Part shown: positions 33,212 to 44,010 of the stretch, in pieces
How the letters are laid out: the number at the start of each line of letters is the position of its first letter
Numbering within the stretch: the first letter of the stretch is position 1
DNA from: Podarcis raffonei
Lineage: Eukaryota > Chordata > Lepidosauria > Squamata > Lacertidae
Assembly (NCBI RefSeq): GCF_027172205.1
Contig: NC_070614.1
Span: 30,504,501-30,568,500 of the forward strand
Reading direction: 5' to 3'
Length of the DNA: 64,000 bases
Made by a program: the position numbers and the translations under genes
The notes under the pieces: model-generated
Seen by the model: the letters and a program-made list of their open reading frames with translations, nothing else
The model's database searches: none
What the model was told of the DNA's origin: nothing

Positions 33212-33561
33212 TGTTGTGACGTGGGGTTTGTGATTTCAGCTCTCTTGACATAATATGCTGGAGACAGTTCTGTAGTAACACTTCTTTATTAAAGCAAACA
33301 AGACTGAGAACTGAGGAGGGGAGAGCTACATTTATAGGGACAGGGAACTAGCTAGAAGGGATACATTTTGGAGGGAACAATATCAGGCAATCACAGTCCT
33401 GCCTTTTGGAGGAAACCAATAAGACAGAGGATCCAAATACAGCAGCTTAAATGAACCAATAGTAGCTGTACCCCCTGGAACCAAAAGGCAGTTACTTTAC
33501 CCTAATGCACATACAGACAATAATAATACAGATATAAAATCCTTTGACTCAATACACAACA
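33212..33561 (-). repeat. 5' LTR of the gypsy element
   Basis: 350 bp, identical to 28647-28996 except at two sites. Same TG...CA ends. Confidence 0.93.
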
Positions 33562-33566
33562 CCTTG
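33562..33566. repeat. Target-site duplication CCTTG (right)
   Basis: Pairs with 28642-28646. Confidence 0.85.
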
Positions 33567-33720
33567 TATACAACCACAGTGCCTAGAGACAGACAGGCAA
33601 GTTGTGTATCCATAGCAGTGACCAAAAGAGGAATGCCTACAGGGAGGAACACAATGAGAAGAGCTATGGTGCATCCTTTGCAGCACAACTGGATGCCTTC
33701 ATCTGCCACAGCTAAGGTAC
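33567..33720 (+). mobile_element. LINE remnant, right of gypsy insertion
   Basis: Continuation of the fragment ending at 28646. Decayed frame with QKRNAYREEHNEKS and QLDAFICHS, resembling the zinc-finger-like tail (FxCxxCGRDCHSRIGL) of the same LINE proteins. Confidence 0.55.
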
Positions 33721-33724
33721 TTAT

Positions 33725-33985
33725 ATATGAAGAAGAAGAGGAGAAGAGTTTGGATTTGATATCCCGCCTTTCACTCCCTTTAAGGAGTCTCAAAGCGGCT
33801 AACATTCTCCTTTCCCTTCCTCCCCCACAACAAACACTCTGTGAGGTGAGTGGGGCTGAGAGACTTCAAAGAAGTGTGACTGGCCCAAGGTCACCCAGCA
33901 GCTGCATGTGGAGGAGCAGAGACGCGAACCCGGTTCCACAGATTACGAGACTACCGCTCTTAACCACTACACCACACTGGCTCTG
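33725..33985 (-). repeat. tRNA-derived SINE (MIR-like type)
   Basis: The reverse complement starts AGCCAGTGTGGTGTAGTGGT, with a good A box (TGGTGTAGTGG) and a B-box-like GGTTCGCGTCT, then the body with GTGACCTTGGGCC and CCCACTCACCTCACAGAG, and ends at a (GAA)n-like run. Full length or nearly so. Confidence 0.75.
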
Positions 33986-34213
33986 TATACAGCAGATACA
34001 TTATGTGAAGAAAAACAGCAGATTTCCTTTATTTTCTTTTTTTGTTCCTTTTAGAAAAAAATAGACATCTCCATATTCTTAATTAACAAAACTAACAACC
34101 TATTAAAAGGGTTACATTAAAAGAGAGCACTGTATAAATATATATGTGGCCCCTTCACATCTCTTTGGCCTAAGGAAAATGCAAAGATTAAAGCATCATT
34201 TCAGTTTAACATA

Positions 34214-34444
34214 CAGTGGTACCTTGGGTTACATATGCTTCAGGTTACATATTCTTCAGGTTACAGACTCCGCTAACCCAGAAATAGTACCTCGGGTTAA
34301 GAACTTTGCTTCAGGATGAGAACAGAAATCGCGCAGCAGCAGCAGGAGGCCCCATTAGCTAAAGTGGTGCTTCAGGTTAAGTACAGTTTCAGATTAAGAA
34401 CGGACCTCCGGAATGAATTAAGTATGTAAACTGAGGTACCACTG
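34214..34444. mobile_element. Tigger-like miniature DNA transposon
   Basis: 231 bp, ends CAGTGGTACCTTGGGTTA and GAGGTACCACTG, flanked by TA. Contains internal repeats of TTCAGGTTA and its complement. No transposase. Confidence 0.85.
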
Positions 34445-34491
34445 TATTCTCAAGTATTAAGAGAAACCCTAAGGTTCAGTCAACAATATGA

Positions 34492-35409
34492 TTACAGTTT
34501 CTTCCGTATCAGTCTTTTAAGTGCCCCCAGCACATCTTGGTTTCTCAGTGTATAGATTAAAGGGTTTAACATGGGTATTATTGCTGCATTGAAGACAAAA
34601 ATAAATTTATCACTATCCTGATTGTCCTTAGATTGAGGCTTGATGTATTGGACTATAGCATTTCCAAAGAAAACCACCACCACAGCCAGGTGAGATCCAC
34701 AAGTAGAGAAAGCTTTCTTTCTGCCACCAGATGAATCTATTCTCAAAATGGTCACAATTATACGTACATAGGAAAAAAGGATCAAGCAGAAGGGGAAAAG
34801 TACTGTGAAGGTGCTGGTAAAGTACATGATCAGTTGGCTCACTGCCATGTCTGAACACATCAACTTCATGAGGGCTGTGAGCTCACAGGCAAAATGATCC
34901 ACCTCATTGTGTCCACAGAAGTGGGCTGGTTTTGCAAGACAGGGTACTATAGCTAGCAAAAAGGCCATTGTCCATGATGCAATAGCCAAAACAACACAAA
35001 CTCTCCAGTTCATGATAATCATATAACGCAGTGGACTGGAGATGGCAACATACCGGTCATAAGCCATGACTGCTAACAGGAAACATTCCGTTCCTCCTAG
35101 GTATATGCCAGCATACATTTGAATGTAACATGATGCAAAAGGCATGACAGGTCTGTCCACCAAACAGTTGGCAATAGATTGTGGAACTGAAAAAGTACAA
35201 AGACCAATATCAATGATGGACAGATTGCAAAGAAAAAAATACATTGGATTGTGAAGCCGAGGATCAGCTGTGACCACGAAGACAATGAGTCCATTTCCAA
35301 CAACATTTCCTAAGTAGATGATGCTCATTAAAGCCGCTAATCCTGTTCTTATTTTGGGATGTCCGGAAAATCCAATGAGGACAAATTCAGTGATGTCAGT
35401 CTCATTCAT
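34492..35409 (-). CDS. Olfactory receptor, MNET subfamily (305 aa)
   Basis: Complete receptor: MNETDITEF start with NET glycosylation site, PMYFFLCNLS, MAYDRYVAISSPLRY, SYVRII ending TM5, KAFSTCGSHL, PMLNPLIYTLRN, short tail KRLIRKKL. An unusual charged stretch, RIDSSGGRKKAF, stands in the third intracellular loop where sisters have RIHSSGSRLKAF. The frame stays open 34 codons further to an ATG at 35511, but a predicted acceptor (TTGCTTATGCAG on the minus strand) 12 bases before the ATG at 35409 matches the sister genes, so 35409 is chosen. Third member of the middle array. Confidence 0.94.
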   Translation of the reverse strand: MNETDITEFVLIGFSGHPKIRTGLAALMSIIYLGNVVGNGLIVFVVTADPRLHNPMYFFLCNLSIIDIGLCTFSVPQSIANCLVDRPVMPFASCYIQMYAGIYLGGTECFLLAVMAYDRYVAISSPLRYMIIMNWRVCVVLAIASWTMAFLLAIVPCLAKPAHFCGHNEVDHFACELTALMKLMCSDMAVSQLIMYFTSTFTVLFPFCLILFSYVRIIVTILRIDSSGGRKKAFSTCGSHLAVVVVFFGNAIVQYIKPQSKDNQDSDKFIFVFNAAIIPMLNPLIYTLRNQDVLGALKRLIRKKL

Positions 35410-36305
35410 GTCTCCTAGATTCTGCATAAGCAATTTGCTTTTGGTGATCAAGGGAAGAAACAGAAAATGCACAATATTTGAGAAAGTATTGGCTACATAT
35501 AATACAGGCATTTATAAAAAGAATAGTAGAAATGTGATATTGAAATTGATAATTTTATAACTAGATTAAAATGCTTGTAATCTGAATCATAGACACACAC
35601 AAACAGGTTATATAGGTCAAATTAAATCAATTTTTAGTTTTACAGCCAATGATCGTACAGAATAAAAGGAAAACAAGTGGGGAAAATATGTACATTATTC
35701 AATGAGAAATAGGTCAAGAGTTATTTCTATGCATTGCATATATTACAGGCAAAAAACCTATATTTTAATTTTTTATGTTAAAAAGAAATGTTATACAAAA
35801 TTCAACAAAATACAGTATTATCAAACAGGATTTGGCAACAATAAACATCGTCCATATACAATTATAGATCACTGTCAAATGAAATCAGAAATAAAATAAA
35901 ACCAAATAAAATAAACCACGGGTATCTGAATATGTGGAACATAGTAACTGGAACTATTTATAGGACAGACATAATGGTTAAACCAGAGAGGGTTACAAAA
36001 CATGGATGCTATTATACCAGAGAAAAGTAATTAAAGTTTTCAAATACTCTGAGTCGCAACCATAATCATTCACAGGCCAAGGGAGTTTCTCAGCCATGTT
36101 CTTCCTTGCTTACAAATGAAATATAGTCAGACCAAATAGGTATGGAATCATCCTTTCTTTCTTTGGCCCCTAAGGACTCTAAGCTCATTAATTAGTGCCC
36201 CCCCGGCAATAACCCACATGTAATTTATGGTCAGTTTTGCTTTTATTTATTTTTTCAACTTTCTAAAAGAGACTCATATTTGGGGAAAGATCTCAAACTT
36301 ATTTA

Positions 36306-36336
<31 letters not shown>

Positions 36337-36474
36337 ATGGCAGTGTGTCGATTAAGTTGTTTAACATACAAATCACTGGTCAGTAAAATGCAATTTTGAG
36401 GCCTATCTTGTGTGATATTAGACTGGGTTTCTAGATATTTGAATGTGCAAGTTTCATAGAGATGCAAACTACAA
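35410..36474. other. Upstream flank of third MNET unit
   Basis: No gene. Paralogous in part to 25489-25960. An (AAAT)n microsatellite is at about 36303-36338. Confidence 0.55.
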
Positions 36475-36815
36475 CTAAGTGGGGTTCAAGTGGGAGAGAG
36501 CTTCCCACCTGCCATGTGCTGAAAAGTGTTGCAGAATGGCCACAATATTACCTGTTAAGGGGAAAGAGCAGTATATGTATTTCATAACCAAGTGACCCAG
36601 AGCACCAGCTGAGCATTTAATGCAAGCTTTGACATCACAAGCTGCATGATACATTCTATTGTTTCCAAGTCACCCTGCTGGCTTAGGCAAGGCTGGAAAA
36701 AGGGAACATAGGAAATCCATGAAACAACCAGCAAACCATGGAACAAACACCAATGCAATGCAAATTTACCAGAGCATGATAATCAAATTACGTAGGTGCT
36801 GGAGATTTATTTTAC
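36475..36815 (-). pseudogene. Decayed olfactory receptor
   Basis: Minus-strand OR pieces: 36483-36545 (the intracellular loop 3/TM6 area, GGGAGAGAGCTTCCCACCTG), 36570-36600 (TM5) and 36770-36810 (GCATGATAATCAAATTACGT, the TM3-TM4 loop). No frame remains. Sister of the relic at 19680-20190. Confidence 0.75.
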
Positions 36816-38500
36816 TTAAAGCCCATTTTAAATTTGTTACATTTTCATGTTTCTAAGACATCTTTAACAGTAGATGAGCAATCTTTTGTTTTGAATTGAC
36901 TGGTATTCTATTTTAGTATCCCTATTTATTGTTTTGTTGATTATTATCCTTTTCAGGTGCAGGTTGTTGATTCCTTATCCTCTTCTGCAAAATTACAAGC
37001 TAAACAACACTGCAGATTGCACAAGCACACACATACAGAAAAATGACACAATGTTATGTTATTTCAAAATCATTTCACTGGGTAAGACTTTGTGTAAGTT
37101 AAAAACATAAAAGTCCAATTGATTTCAGCGAGAGAGATGTAAGTAGGCATATTATTATTATTAATTATTATTATTATTATTATTATTAACTTACCTTCAT
37201 CCAAGATTAATGAGAATTGCAACATAAAAACACAAAATGTATAAAATAAATATGAAAAATAATAACAATCAAACACTTCTAATGAAGTTTTATTGAACTG
37301 AGGTTCAGTGCATAATGTAAAATGCTGCACCCAGTTATAAGTAAGTGGAATACAAGTAATAAGCTCAATTAAAAGAGAAAGTTACCTTAAAAAAACCTCT
37401 TCCAAATATTGAGAATAATCTACTCAGTTGTGACAGTATGCTAAAAAAAAATCGGTGCAATGTGGTAGTTCCCCTTTTTTCAGAGTTACAGCAGGATGAT
37501 GCAAAAATAATTTCAAGAGACTTGGGAAAGGTGAGAGAAAGAGCTTTTGAAGCTAAATTGGAGTTCTTTACAGATTAAAAAGAAATATTTTAAATTCTTC
37601 CTTAAGGTTATTCCAAATCTAGTGCACTCACATCAATACATTTTAAGAATCCATTTTATTGATCCTTTTTGATCCGCTATTAGCGAATTAAAAAGAAAGT
37701 TATACATTGAAGGTATCAAACTAGCTACAACATATTTACTTTACAAGTTCTTTTTCTTATGTTATCTGGGCATCCAATAACCATAGCTATGTAGGAAACA
37801 TATCTTCCATTCCTGAACAGCTGGATCTATCTATATGTGAGTGAAAATGCATCTTGAAGCATTGTTACTTTCAGGTAAACAGGAATAACCTTATATTAGT
37901 TCTTGATTTCTGCTTTAACCTTCTGCATTCCCACATGACCTAATCTATACTGATTAATTCGCTTGAGAGCAATCAAGAACCACCAATAACTATTCAATGT
38001 ATAAATGAAGTAATGATCACAAGACCATCTACGTTTCAAACAGAGAGAATAGCCCTCACCCATTTAATCAAAAGTAATTCCACTAAGTTCACTAGAAAGC
38101 AATAAGATTTGCTTTGATTTCACCTCATGAATCCAGTTAGATAAAGTATAGGTGGCAGCATCTACACTTATTTTTAGTATGAAAATGCTTTTGTTCCAAA
38201 AAGCCTATGCAGCCCTGTGATTTTAGTAGGTGTAAGAGTTTTAAAAATTCTTCTTTTATTTGAAATTATATTTTGTTTAACAGAACCCGTTTTTCAATAT
38301 TTGGCTTTTCATTGGCATTTTATAACCAATTTTTAAAGTGTTTCTTGAAAACTACTTTTTCTTTTCCCTAGTAAAGGGTTTACAAATGTTTGTCAAATAA
38401 ATAAATAAATAAATGCAAATCAATGTGATCTATTTAAATTTCCAAACATTCACTTTGCACTCAACTTGCTTTTTTGCTTTTTTAAAGGCTCCATTTGCAT
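36816..38500. other. Intergenic flank, continued
   Basis: No gene. Paralogous to 20900-22090 and 25990-27200 in segments. An antisense L2/CR1 3' end with an ATT run lies at about 37150-37260, and an (AAAT)n run at 38397-38414. Confidence 0.55.
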
Positions 38501-38529
38501 GCCCAGCCGCAGTCCCCCATCCCAGCACG

Positions 38530-39570
38530 CCTAACAGCTGAGTGGTAAATGAATGGACACAACTGTCTTGGATTTAAACAGTCACAACTTTTTTTATTTC
38601 AGATGTAGGAAGCTTTGGCATAGGCCAGGGTTCCACAAACTTTTTCAAGAGTCCCTCTGACCTTGTGGGTTGCTGGATCCACCCTGTCCTGAAAGGACCC
38701 CCTGCCACCACTCACGCCGCCACCACCTTGTCTTTGGCAGTGTCGTCGTCCTCTGCCTTGGCCAGGGGTCCGTGGGGCGCAGAGCCCAGGCCACTGGCCT
38801 GGTGGTGGAGGCAGCCTCCCTGCCACTGTTGCTTCCTTCCGCTTGGCTCTTGGCCATACACGGCCCCCTCAGCGGGAAGGGGCATTGTCCAGAGGCACCC
38901 ACAGCTTTGGATTGGCTGCAGGAACTTCCTGCAGCCAACCTGAAGCCGTGCCAGCATAGTGGAAGTCTGTCCCCACACAGCGAGGCCCCTGTGCCATGCA
39001 GGTTTAGTGTGGGGACTGACCGCATGGGCAGCAGGGTCCACAGGGTCTGAGGGCCAGATTTACGATCCCGGTGGGCTGCATCCAGCCTCCGGGCCTTAGT
39101 TTGCTGACCCCTGGCATAGGCATTGGGTGTGTATCCCTCTCAGCCCCCCCTTCTGGGGCAACTGAGGCATGACAGAGTCTATTCAGGGGTGAATTCATCA
39201 CAAAACACAGGTTTTACCCAATGCTCATTCCCCAAGGGGGAGAAATGGACACCATCAGGATGAAACAATTTGGGCATATTGGGCTTAATGTCTGGGTATT
39301 GAATTATGCGACACTGAAGATGCTGCATTACTTGTCGCAAGGCCCTATTGATTTTTACAAGGGCATAGTTTAGGTGGCTGATCTCATTGTGCCACGCCAC
39401 TGACAATGTGGGAGGAGCTATGACTAAAAGATGCAGACTGCAGTTGTTCTAGGTCAGCGATTGCTGTCAAAATCAAGTCCGTACTTTTTCAAATGACAAG
39501 GTTGTTCTCACCCAGTTGGAGGATCGGGGCATCAGGTGGGCCGTGACTGGCGATGGCTATCTGGAGTGTA
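38530..39570 (-). mobile_element. DIRS-like retroelement fossil, with SGNH-like remnant
   Basis: On the minus strand about 39190-39410 reads VAWHNEISHLNYALVKINRA and FHPDGVHFSPLGNEHW, the ending of an SGNH/GDSL-type hydrolase known from some vertebrate tyrosine-recombinase retroelements (the HPDGVHxxxxGN block is characteristic). To the left, GTCACAACTTT and GCATAGGCATTGG fit the ends of the other DIRS-like copies. A hAT element is inserted at 38626-39113. Old, and broken several times. Confidence 0.5.
38626..39113. mobile_element. hAT-type non-autonomous DNA transposon
   Basis: 488 bp, GC-rich. Ends CAGGGTTCCACAAACTTTTT and the complement of CAGGGGTCAGCAAACTAAGG form imperfect inverted repeats. 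A perfect 8-bp target duplication GCATAGGC flanks it (38618-38625 and 39114-39121), as expected for hAT. No transposase reading frame. Confidence 0.85.
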
Positions 39571-40797
39571 GGCATAAACACATTCCAATGCAATGTGAGA
39601 GAGAGTGAGAGCGAGCACAAAGGCTTCAGAGAGTCACTCAGGGTCCAAGTTAATGCTTTTGTGTGTGCAAGTGTGAGTCAGTAACTGTATATTACAGTTA
39701 TGGACTGCTTCATTATCTCTAACCATTGGTTAAGACACATTTTACTTTAATCAATTACTAGTTCTTAGATTGCTGTCCCCCAACCCAAAGTGTAAATATG
39801 ACTGTGATAAACTCATTTCAACATAGTTACTTTTGATAACTTATAATTTTATTATTGGTTCATTACATACACAGATATATACATGCACCTGGAAAGTATG
39901 CAAAAAATAATAATTGGGAGAGTGTTAATGCTCCTTGCAGTTTGTTTGTTTGTTCCTTACATTTTGGTGTATCAAGACAGAGAAAAATTATATTTCTATT
40001 GGCTTATTCTAGCTTGAAACCTTTGGGGAAGATAGCCTAAGACCCAATATACATATAGTAAAACACTTACAGTAGATACATACAGAAAAATGTTTAAATG
40101 AGTTTTCCTAATTTTACATTAGTGATGCTGATGATGCTGATATATTTTGGGGAAAATAATAAGTATTATTTTGAGGACAAAATTATCATGTGAAATAGGG
40201 CCAATGCAGATAGAAGAAGAGTGAATTTGTACATGTCTACCTCATTATCATATAAAGTGAAGGCAAGGTGAGGCTGTTTAAAACCTATTGAATGGAAGTA
40301 TGGAACTCAGCCTTCTCATCTCACACACACTAACTCCCCATAATTCATCCTATTCTTCCACCAGTAAATTGCTGATGTACTGGAAGTGAGATGTGTATGA
40401 AGCAACAGAATTGGGTTAGGAAGGTTCAGCTCTATAAAACCAAGCACAACACTTGACATAAAAGAAACTTCACACCCCCCACCTTGTTTGGTAATAAGAC
40501 AGACACATGAACCATAAATATGGCCAACCCCTTCTGGTCTATATTGGCCCTAAGGAAATACAAAAGATACGCATTTTAAGGACCTTTAGGCTGAAATCCC
40601 AAATAGTCTTTCTAAAGCGGAAACCACATTGGACACAATATATACATACAGTGCTTTTTTCTGGGTGGATGCGGGGATATGCATATCCCTAAACATTTTG
40701 TGAATCTAGGTTTGGCCTCACTCATATTTCAATATGAGTAGGAAAATGAGAGTACCCCCCCTTTTTTAAGAATTCATATATATATATAAATACAGAT
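39571..40797. other. Intergenic
   Basis: No gene or named repeat recognised. A TA-rich run is near 40774-40787. Confidence 0.4.
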
Positions 40798-41741
40798 TCA
40801 ATGCTGAGATCTCTGTTTCTTTCCAGTCAGCCTTTTAAGTGCACCTTTCACTTCTTGGTTTCGCAGTGTGTAGATTAGTGTGTAGGTTTAACAGAGGAAC
40901 AACTGTTCCATAAATCACAGGTATAACTTTGTCTTTTTCTTCTATCACCTTAGACTGAGGTTTCAGATATGCATGTTCCATAGTAGATGCACACCACAGT
41001 CAAGTGGGAACCACAGGTGGAGAAAGCTTTCCACCTCCCACCTGACGAATGAATCCTTAGGATGGCCACAATAATACGTAAATGGGAAAAGAGGATGAAA
41101 GAGAAGGGGAAGAGGAGAGTGAAGCTGCTTGTAAAATACATAACAAGCTGGCCGACAGTGTTATCTGAGCAAATTAATTTCATGAGGGCTGTGAGCTCAC
41201 ATGTTATCTGATCCACTTCATTGTGTCCACAAAAATGTGCTGGGTTAGCAAGACAAGGAACTATAGACAACATGAAGGCACCTACCCAGGAGATAGCTGC
41301 CAAAGCAATGCAAACTTTCCAATTCATGATGACCATATAACGTAAGGGATTGGAGATAGCAATATATCTGTCATAAGCCATGACAGCAAGCAGGAAGCAT
41401 TCTGTTGATCCAAGGTATAAGCCAGTGTACATTTGAAGGTAGCACATATTAAAGGACATGACCGGTCTGTCCACCAAGCAGTTGGCAATAGCTTGAGGGA
41501 CTGAAGTTGTAGTGTAACAGACATCAAGTATGGACAAATTGCAAAGGAAAAAATACATTGGATTATGAAGCCGGGGCTCAGCTACGTATACAAAAATAAT
41601 GAGTCCATTTCCAATTATTGTCACCAAGTAGGCTAAGATAAGAAAGCTCATTAAACCCATCCTTGTCTTGGGTTTCCCTGAGAATCCAATGAGGACAAAT
41701 TCAGTTATCTCAGTATTATTCAGTTCTCCTAGTTGTGGCAT
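40798..41741 (-). pseudogene. Olfactory receptor pseudogene, MPQLGELNN type
   Basis: Reads as a normal OR from the ATG at 41741 through NNTEITEF, PMYFFLCNLS, MAYDRYIAISNPLRY and KAFSTCGSHLTVV, then breaks near the TM6/loop 3 boundary (about 40970), where some 8 bases appear to be missing after YYGTCI, giving an early stop. About 80 bases on, a 4-base TACA duplication near 40885 restores a third frame: VIYGTVVPLL before it, and [16 protein letters not shown] after it, ending at the stop 40798-40800. A 263-residue truncated product lacking TM7 could be made but should not function. An acceptor (TTTTGCTTCAG on the minus strand) precedes the start. It is intermediate between the middle and right subfamilies and seems recently dead. 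Confidence 0.9.
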
Positions 41742-43022
41742 CAGGATGTTACCTGAAGCAAAAGAAATTAAATGCCATTTGGATTTCTATAGCCATGATA
41801 ATATCATTAAAACCTGGTCAGGTCTAATATGTTAGTAGTACTTGGGTTACACTGAATTCAGTGTGAAAAATTAGCCATCAGTCCCATGAATTTCAACAAA
41901 ACCTAAATGTGACTAACTCTATGATTCTATGATCTTAGGTTTGATTCAGTCTAATTCTACTAACCTAATGCTATCATACTGATATTATAATAGAAACTGC
42001 AAAGTTCCCTTACACTGAATGTGTAAATTCTTAAACTGAAAATTAGTAGAAATTACAACAAATGTGAAGCTCTAGACAACCATGCAGAATGAAATTTTTT
42101 TTAAATAAATGTTCCCTTAATCCTATTAAAATAATTTCCAAGTGGAAAAGAAAGATGTCATTCACCAGAAGTACCATATGAAATTTCTAAGACATTTCTA
42201 CACTACTCACTTTTCTAATATAAAGAGAGTTGAGGTAGCAGGTCACTTCCTTTACAAGCACTGAGTCTACAGAGAAATAGTCATAATGAAATTCATTTGT
42301 ACAAGGCTGTCTCTACTATGCTTGTAATAGTCAAAGTGTGTAATGTTCAAACATCTTACTACAAAGATGGAACAAAGAAGAATAGGTGGTGTATTCATGT
42401 TATGCTTGTGAAAAGCTCATGTAACAGCAGCTTTGACAGTGAGAAGCACTGATTAGAAGCACTGAACTGACAATGCATGACAAAGCATGACAAAACTTAT
42501 GCTCCTATGCTCCTATGAGAAATATGAGACCTCCATTTGGAAGAAATAGTACCTTTACAACTGGACTTTTTATCTGACTGCAATACTATATCAACTTTTC
42601 TACAAGTAAGCATTTTTCTACATCTCTTGGTCTGATGTTTCTATAGTTTTATGTGACTCCTTTTATTTATGGAATATAGATTCAGGTTTACAAGTGAGTA
42701 AATAAATACAAGTAAATCAGATTTTTTATCTTCTGTTCTTTATTGATTTTCAGGTCAATCTACCCCCCCCCCAGTGATAGTTGAACTCTTAGCCAATAAA
42801 TATCTACAAACTGGTAGCCAAAATTGGACGGGAAGAAGAGCTTTGCTCCAGTTATGTTAGTGCATTGTAATTCTAATTTTTTATGCTGTAAATGTTTATG
42901 CTGTAGGCTTTTACACCATAGACTTTAAAGGTTATGGTGTGATTTTAGAGAAATACCTTGCTGTTGCCCCCTGTTGTTCATTGTGAAGGCCTTTGGCTAT
43001 ATACAATAAATTGATTGACTGA
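41742..43022. other. Intergenic
   Basis: No gene. A short AACTCTATGATTCTATGATC run near 41908-41936 resembles a CR1 tail repeat. The rest is unrecognised. Confidence 0.4.
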
Positions 43023-43350
43023 GCATGACACTGAAGAAAAATAAGGCAGTCAACATTACATTTCCAAAAGTATGTAATAGGGATAAAGAATAGAAACCAT
43101 GTCAGAACAATTTTTGTCACTCTGAGAAAGTATCCATACAACTAGGCTTACAGAAAGATTTGAATTCATATCCTACATGGTCAATCTTATTTTTTCCAAG
43201 CAATTTATCTGTCTTATCAAGACATGGGATTACAATAATTATGAAAGTCCAAGTAACAGTGACCAACATGATGCAAACCACCCTCTTAATGATCTGTGTA
43301 GTACTCATGGATTGGTGAGAACAATGTTTCAGTCATGAGCCATGACTGAT
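43023..43350 (-). pseudogene. Decayed olfactory receptor, MQEVGENE type
   Basis: A minus-strand frame from 43308 reads KRVVCIMLVTVTWTFIIIVI, then KNKIDHVGYEFKSF, matching TM4 and extracellular loop 2 of the gene at 44011 (RTVCIMLATSTW; NNEVDHIGCEFKSM). To the right, 43311-43350 matches the end of TM3 (the ATTGG.GA...GTCATAAGCCATGAC region). To the left, 43023-43110 weakly matches TM5. A dead neighbour or duplicate of 44011. Confidence 0.8.
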
Positions 43351-44010
43351 GCAAAATCTTTTTGTGACAATTGTAATTCCCCCTCCTTCTCCCTCGAAAA
43401 TCATATTTCTCCTCCTTTTTTATTTCACTTGGTGGATTCAGCCAAAATGTCTGCTCCCCACCCAAACTGATAGAACTGACATCAACTAAAATGAAAGGAA
43501 GCCCATCTTAGGAGCGAACCAAAAGCAGGTAACAGCCTGTCAGTCTGCTGCTGAGATGCAAACACTATTTTCACCAAAAGTATATTTTTGAGTTTCAGTT
43601 CTTGAACTAGCAAGTGTTTATACCATTATATCCAACTTGTGAAGCACCCAAGATGGAATATGTGTTCTTATTGCAGGACCATTAATTGAGATTCCTGGGC
43701 AAATTCTATATACACGAATGGGCCACCAATATTGTGACTCTGCTGAGCTAGAGATCAAGCTGTTGACAGGTTTATAAGACAGGGAGAATAAAAATAACAC
43801 CACAGCTAAGTTCACATTCTGTAGGTAATTATATTTTTGGATAAGATATGCCATAACATGAATGTTAATTTTACATTCCTGTTACATTTGTAGTGTATTT
43901 CCATTTCATTGCCAAAAACAGTAAAAAGAAGTGACACTATGGGACAATCAAGGAAATGTTGCTTCACATTATGAAGGAACAATGCAACTAAAACAGCTGC
44001 ATAAACAAGT
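43351..44010. other. Intergenic
   Basis: No gene seen; no repeat named. Confidence 0.4.

Larger units (their letters stand above)
28647..33561 (-). mobile_element. Ty3/gypsy LTR retrotransposon, nearly whole and young
   Basis: 4915 bp, minus strand: 5' LTR 33212-33561, primer-binding site 33192-33209, a long gag-pol frame, a shorter frame with the integrase C-terminal part, a purine-rich tract beside the 3' LTR, and the 3' LTR 28647-28996. A CCTTG target duplication flanks it. The LTRs differ at two of 350 positions (0.6%), so insertion is recent, plausibly within the last few million years at common vertebrate rates. The element looks close to whole, with none to about one break. Integrase features and a tRNA-Ser type primer site suggest the Mag-like branch, from memory. 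It split an older LINE remnant. Treated as a fossil; no activity is implied. Confidence 0.93.

Noticed and set aside
33726-33985. A tRNA gene on the minus strand, suggested by good A and B boxes
   Set aside because: No cloverleaf with acceptor pairing closes the structure; the long conserved body makes it a tRNA-derived SINE.
35410-35511. 34-codon N-terminal extension of the OR at 34492
   Set aside because: The acceptor position agrees with the sister genes; the extra codons would be intron.
38599-39050. GC-rich overlapping frames resembling a CpG-island gene
   Set aside because: They lie wholly inside a hAT element with inverted ends and an 8-bp target duplication; frames are open on both strands only because of GC content.
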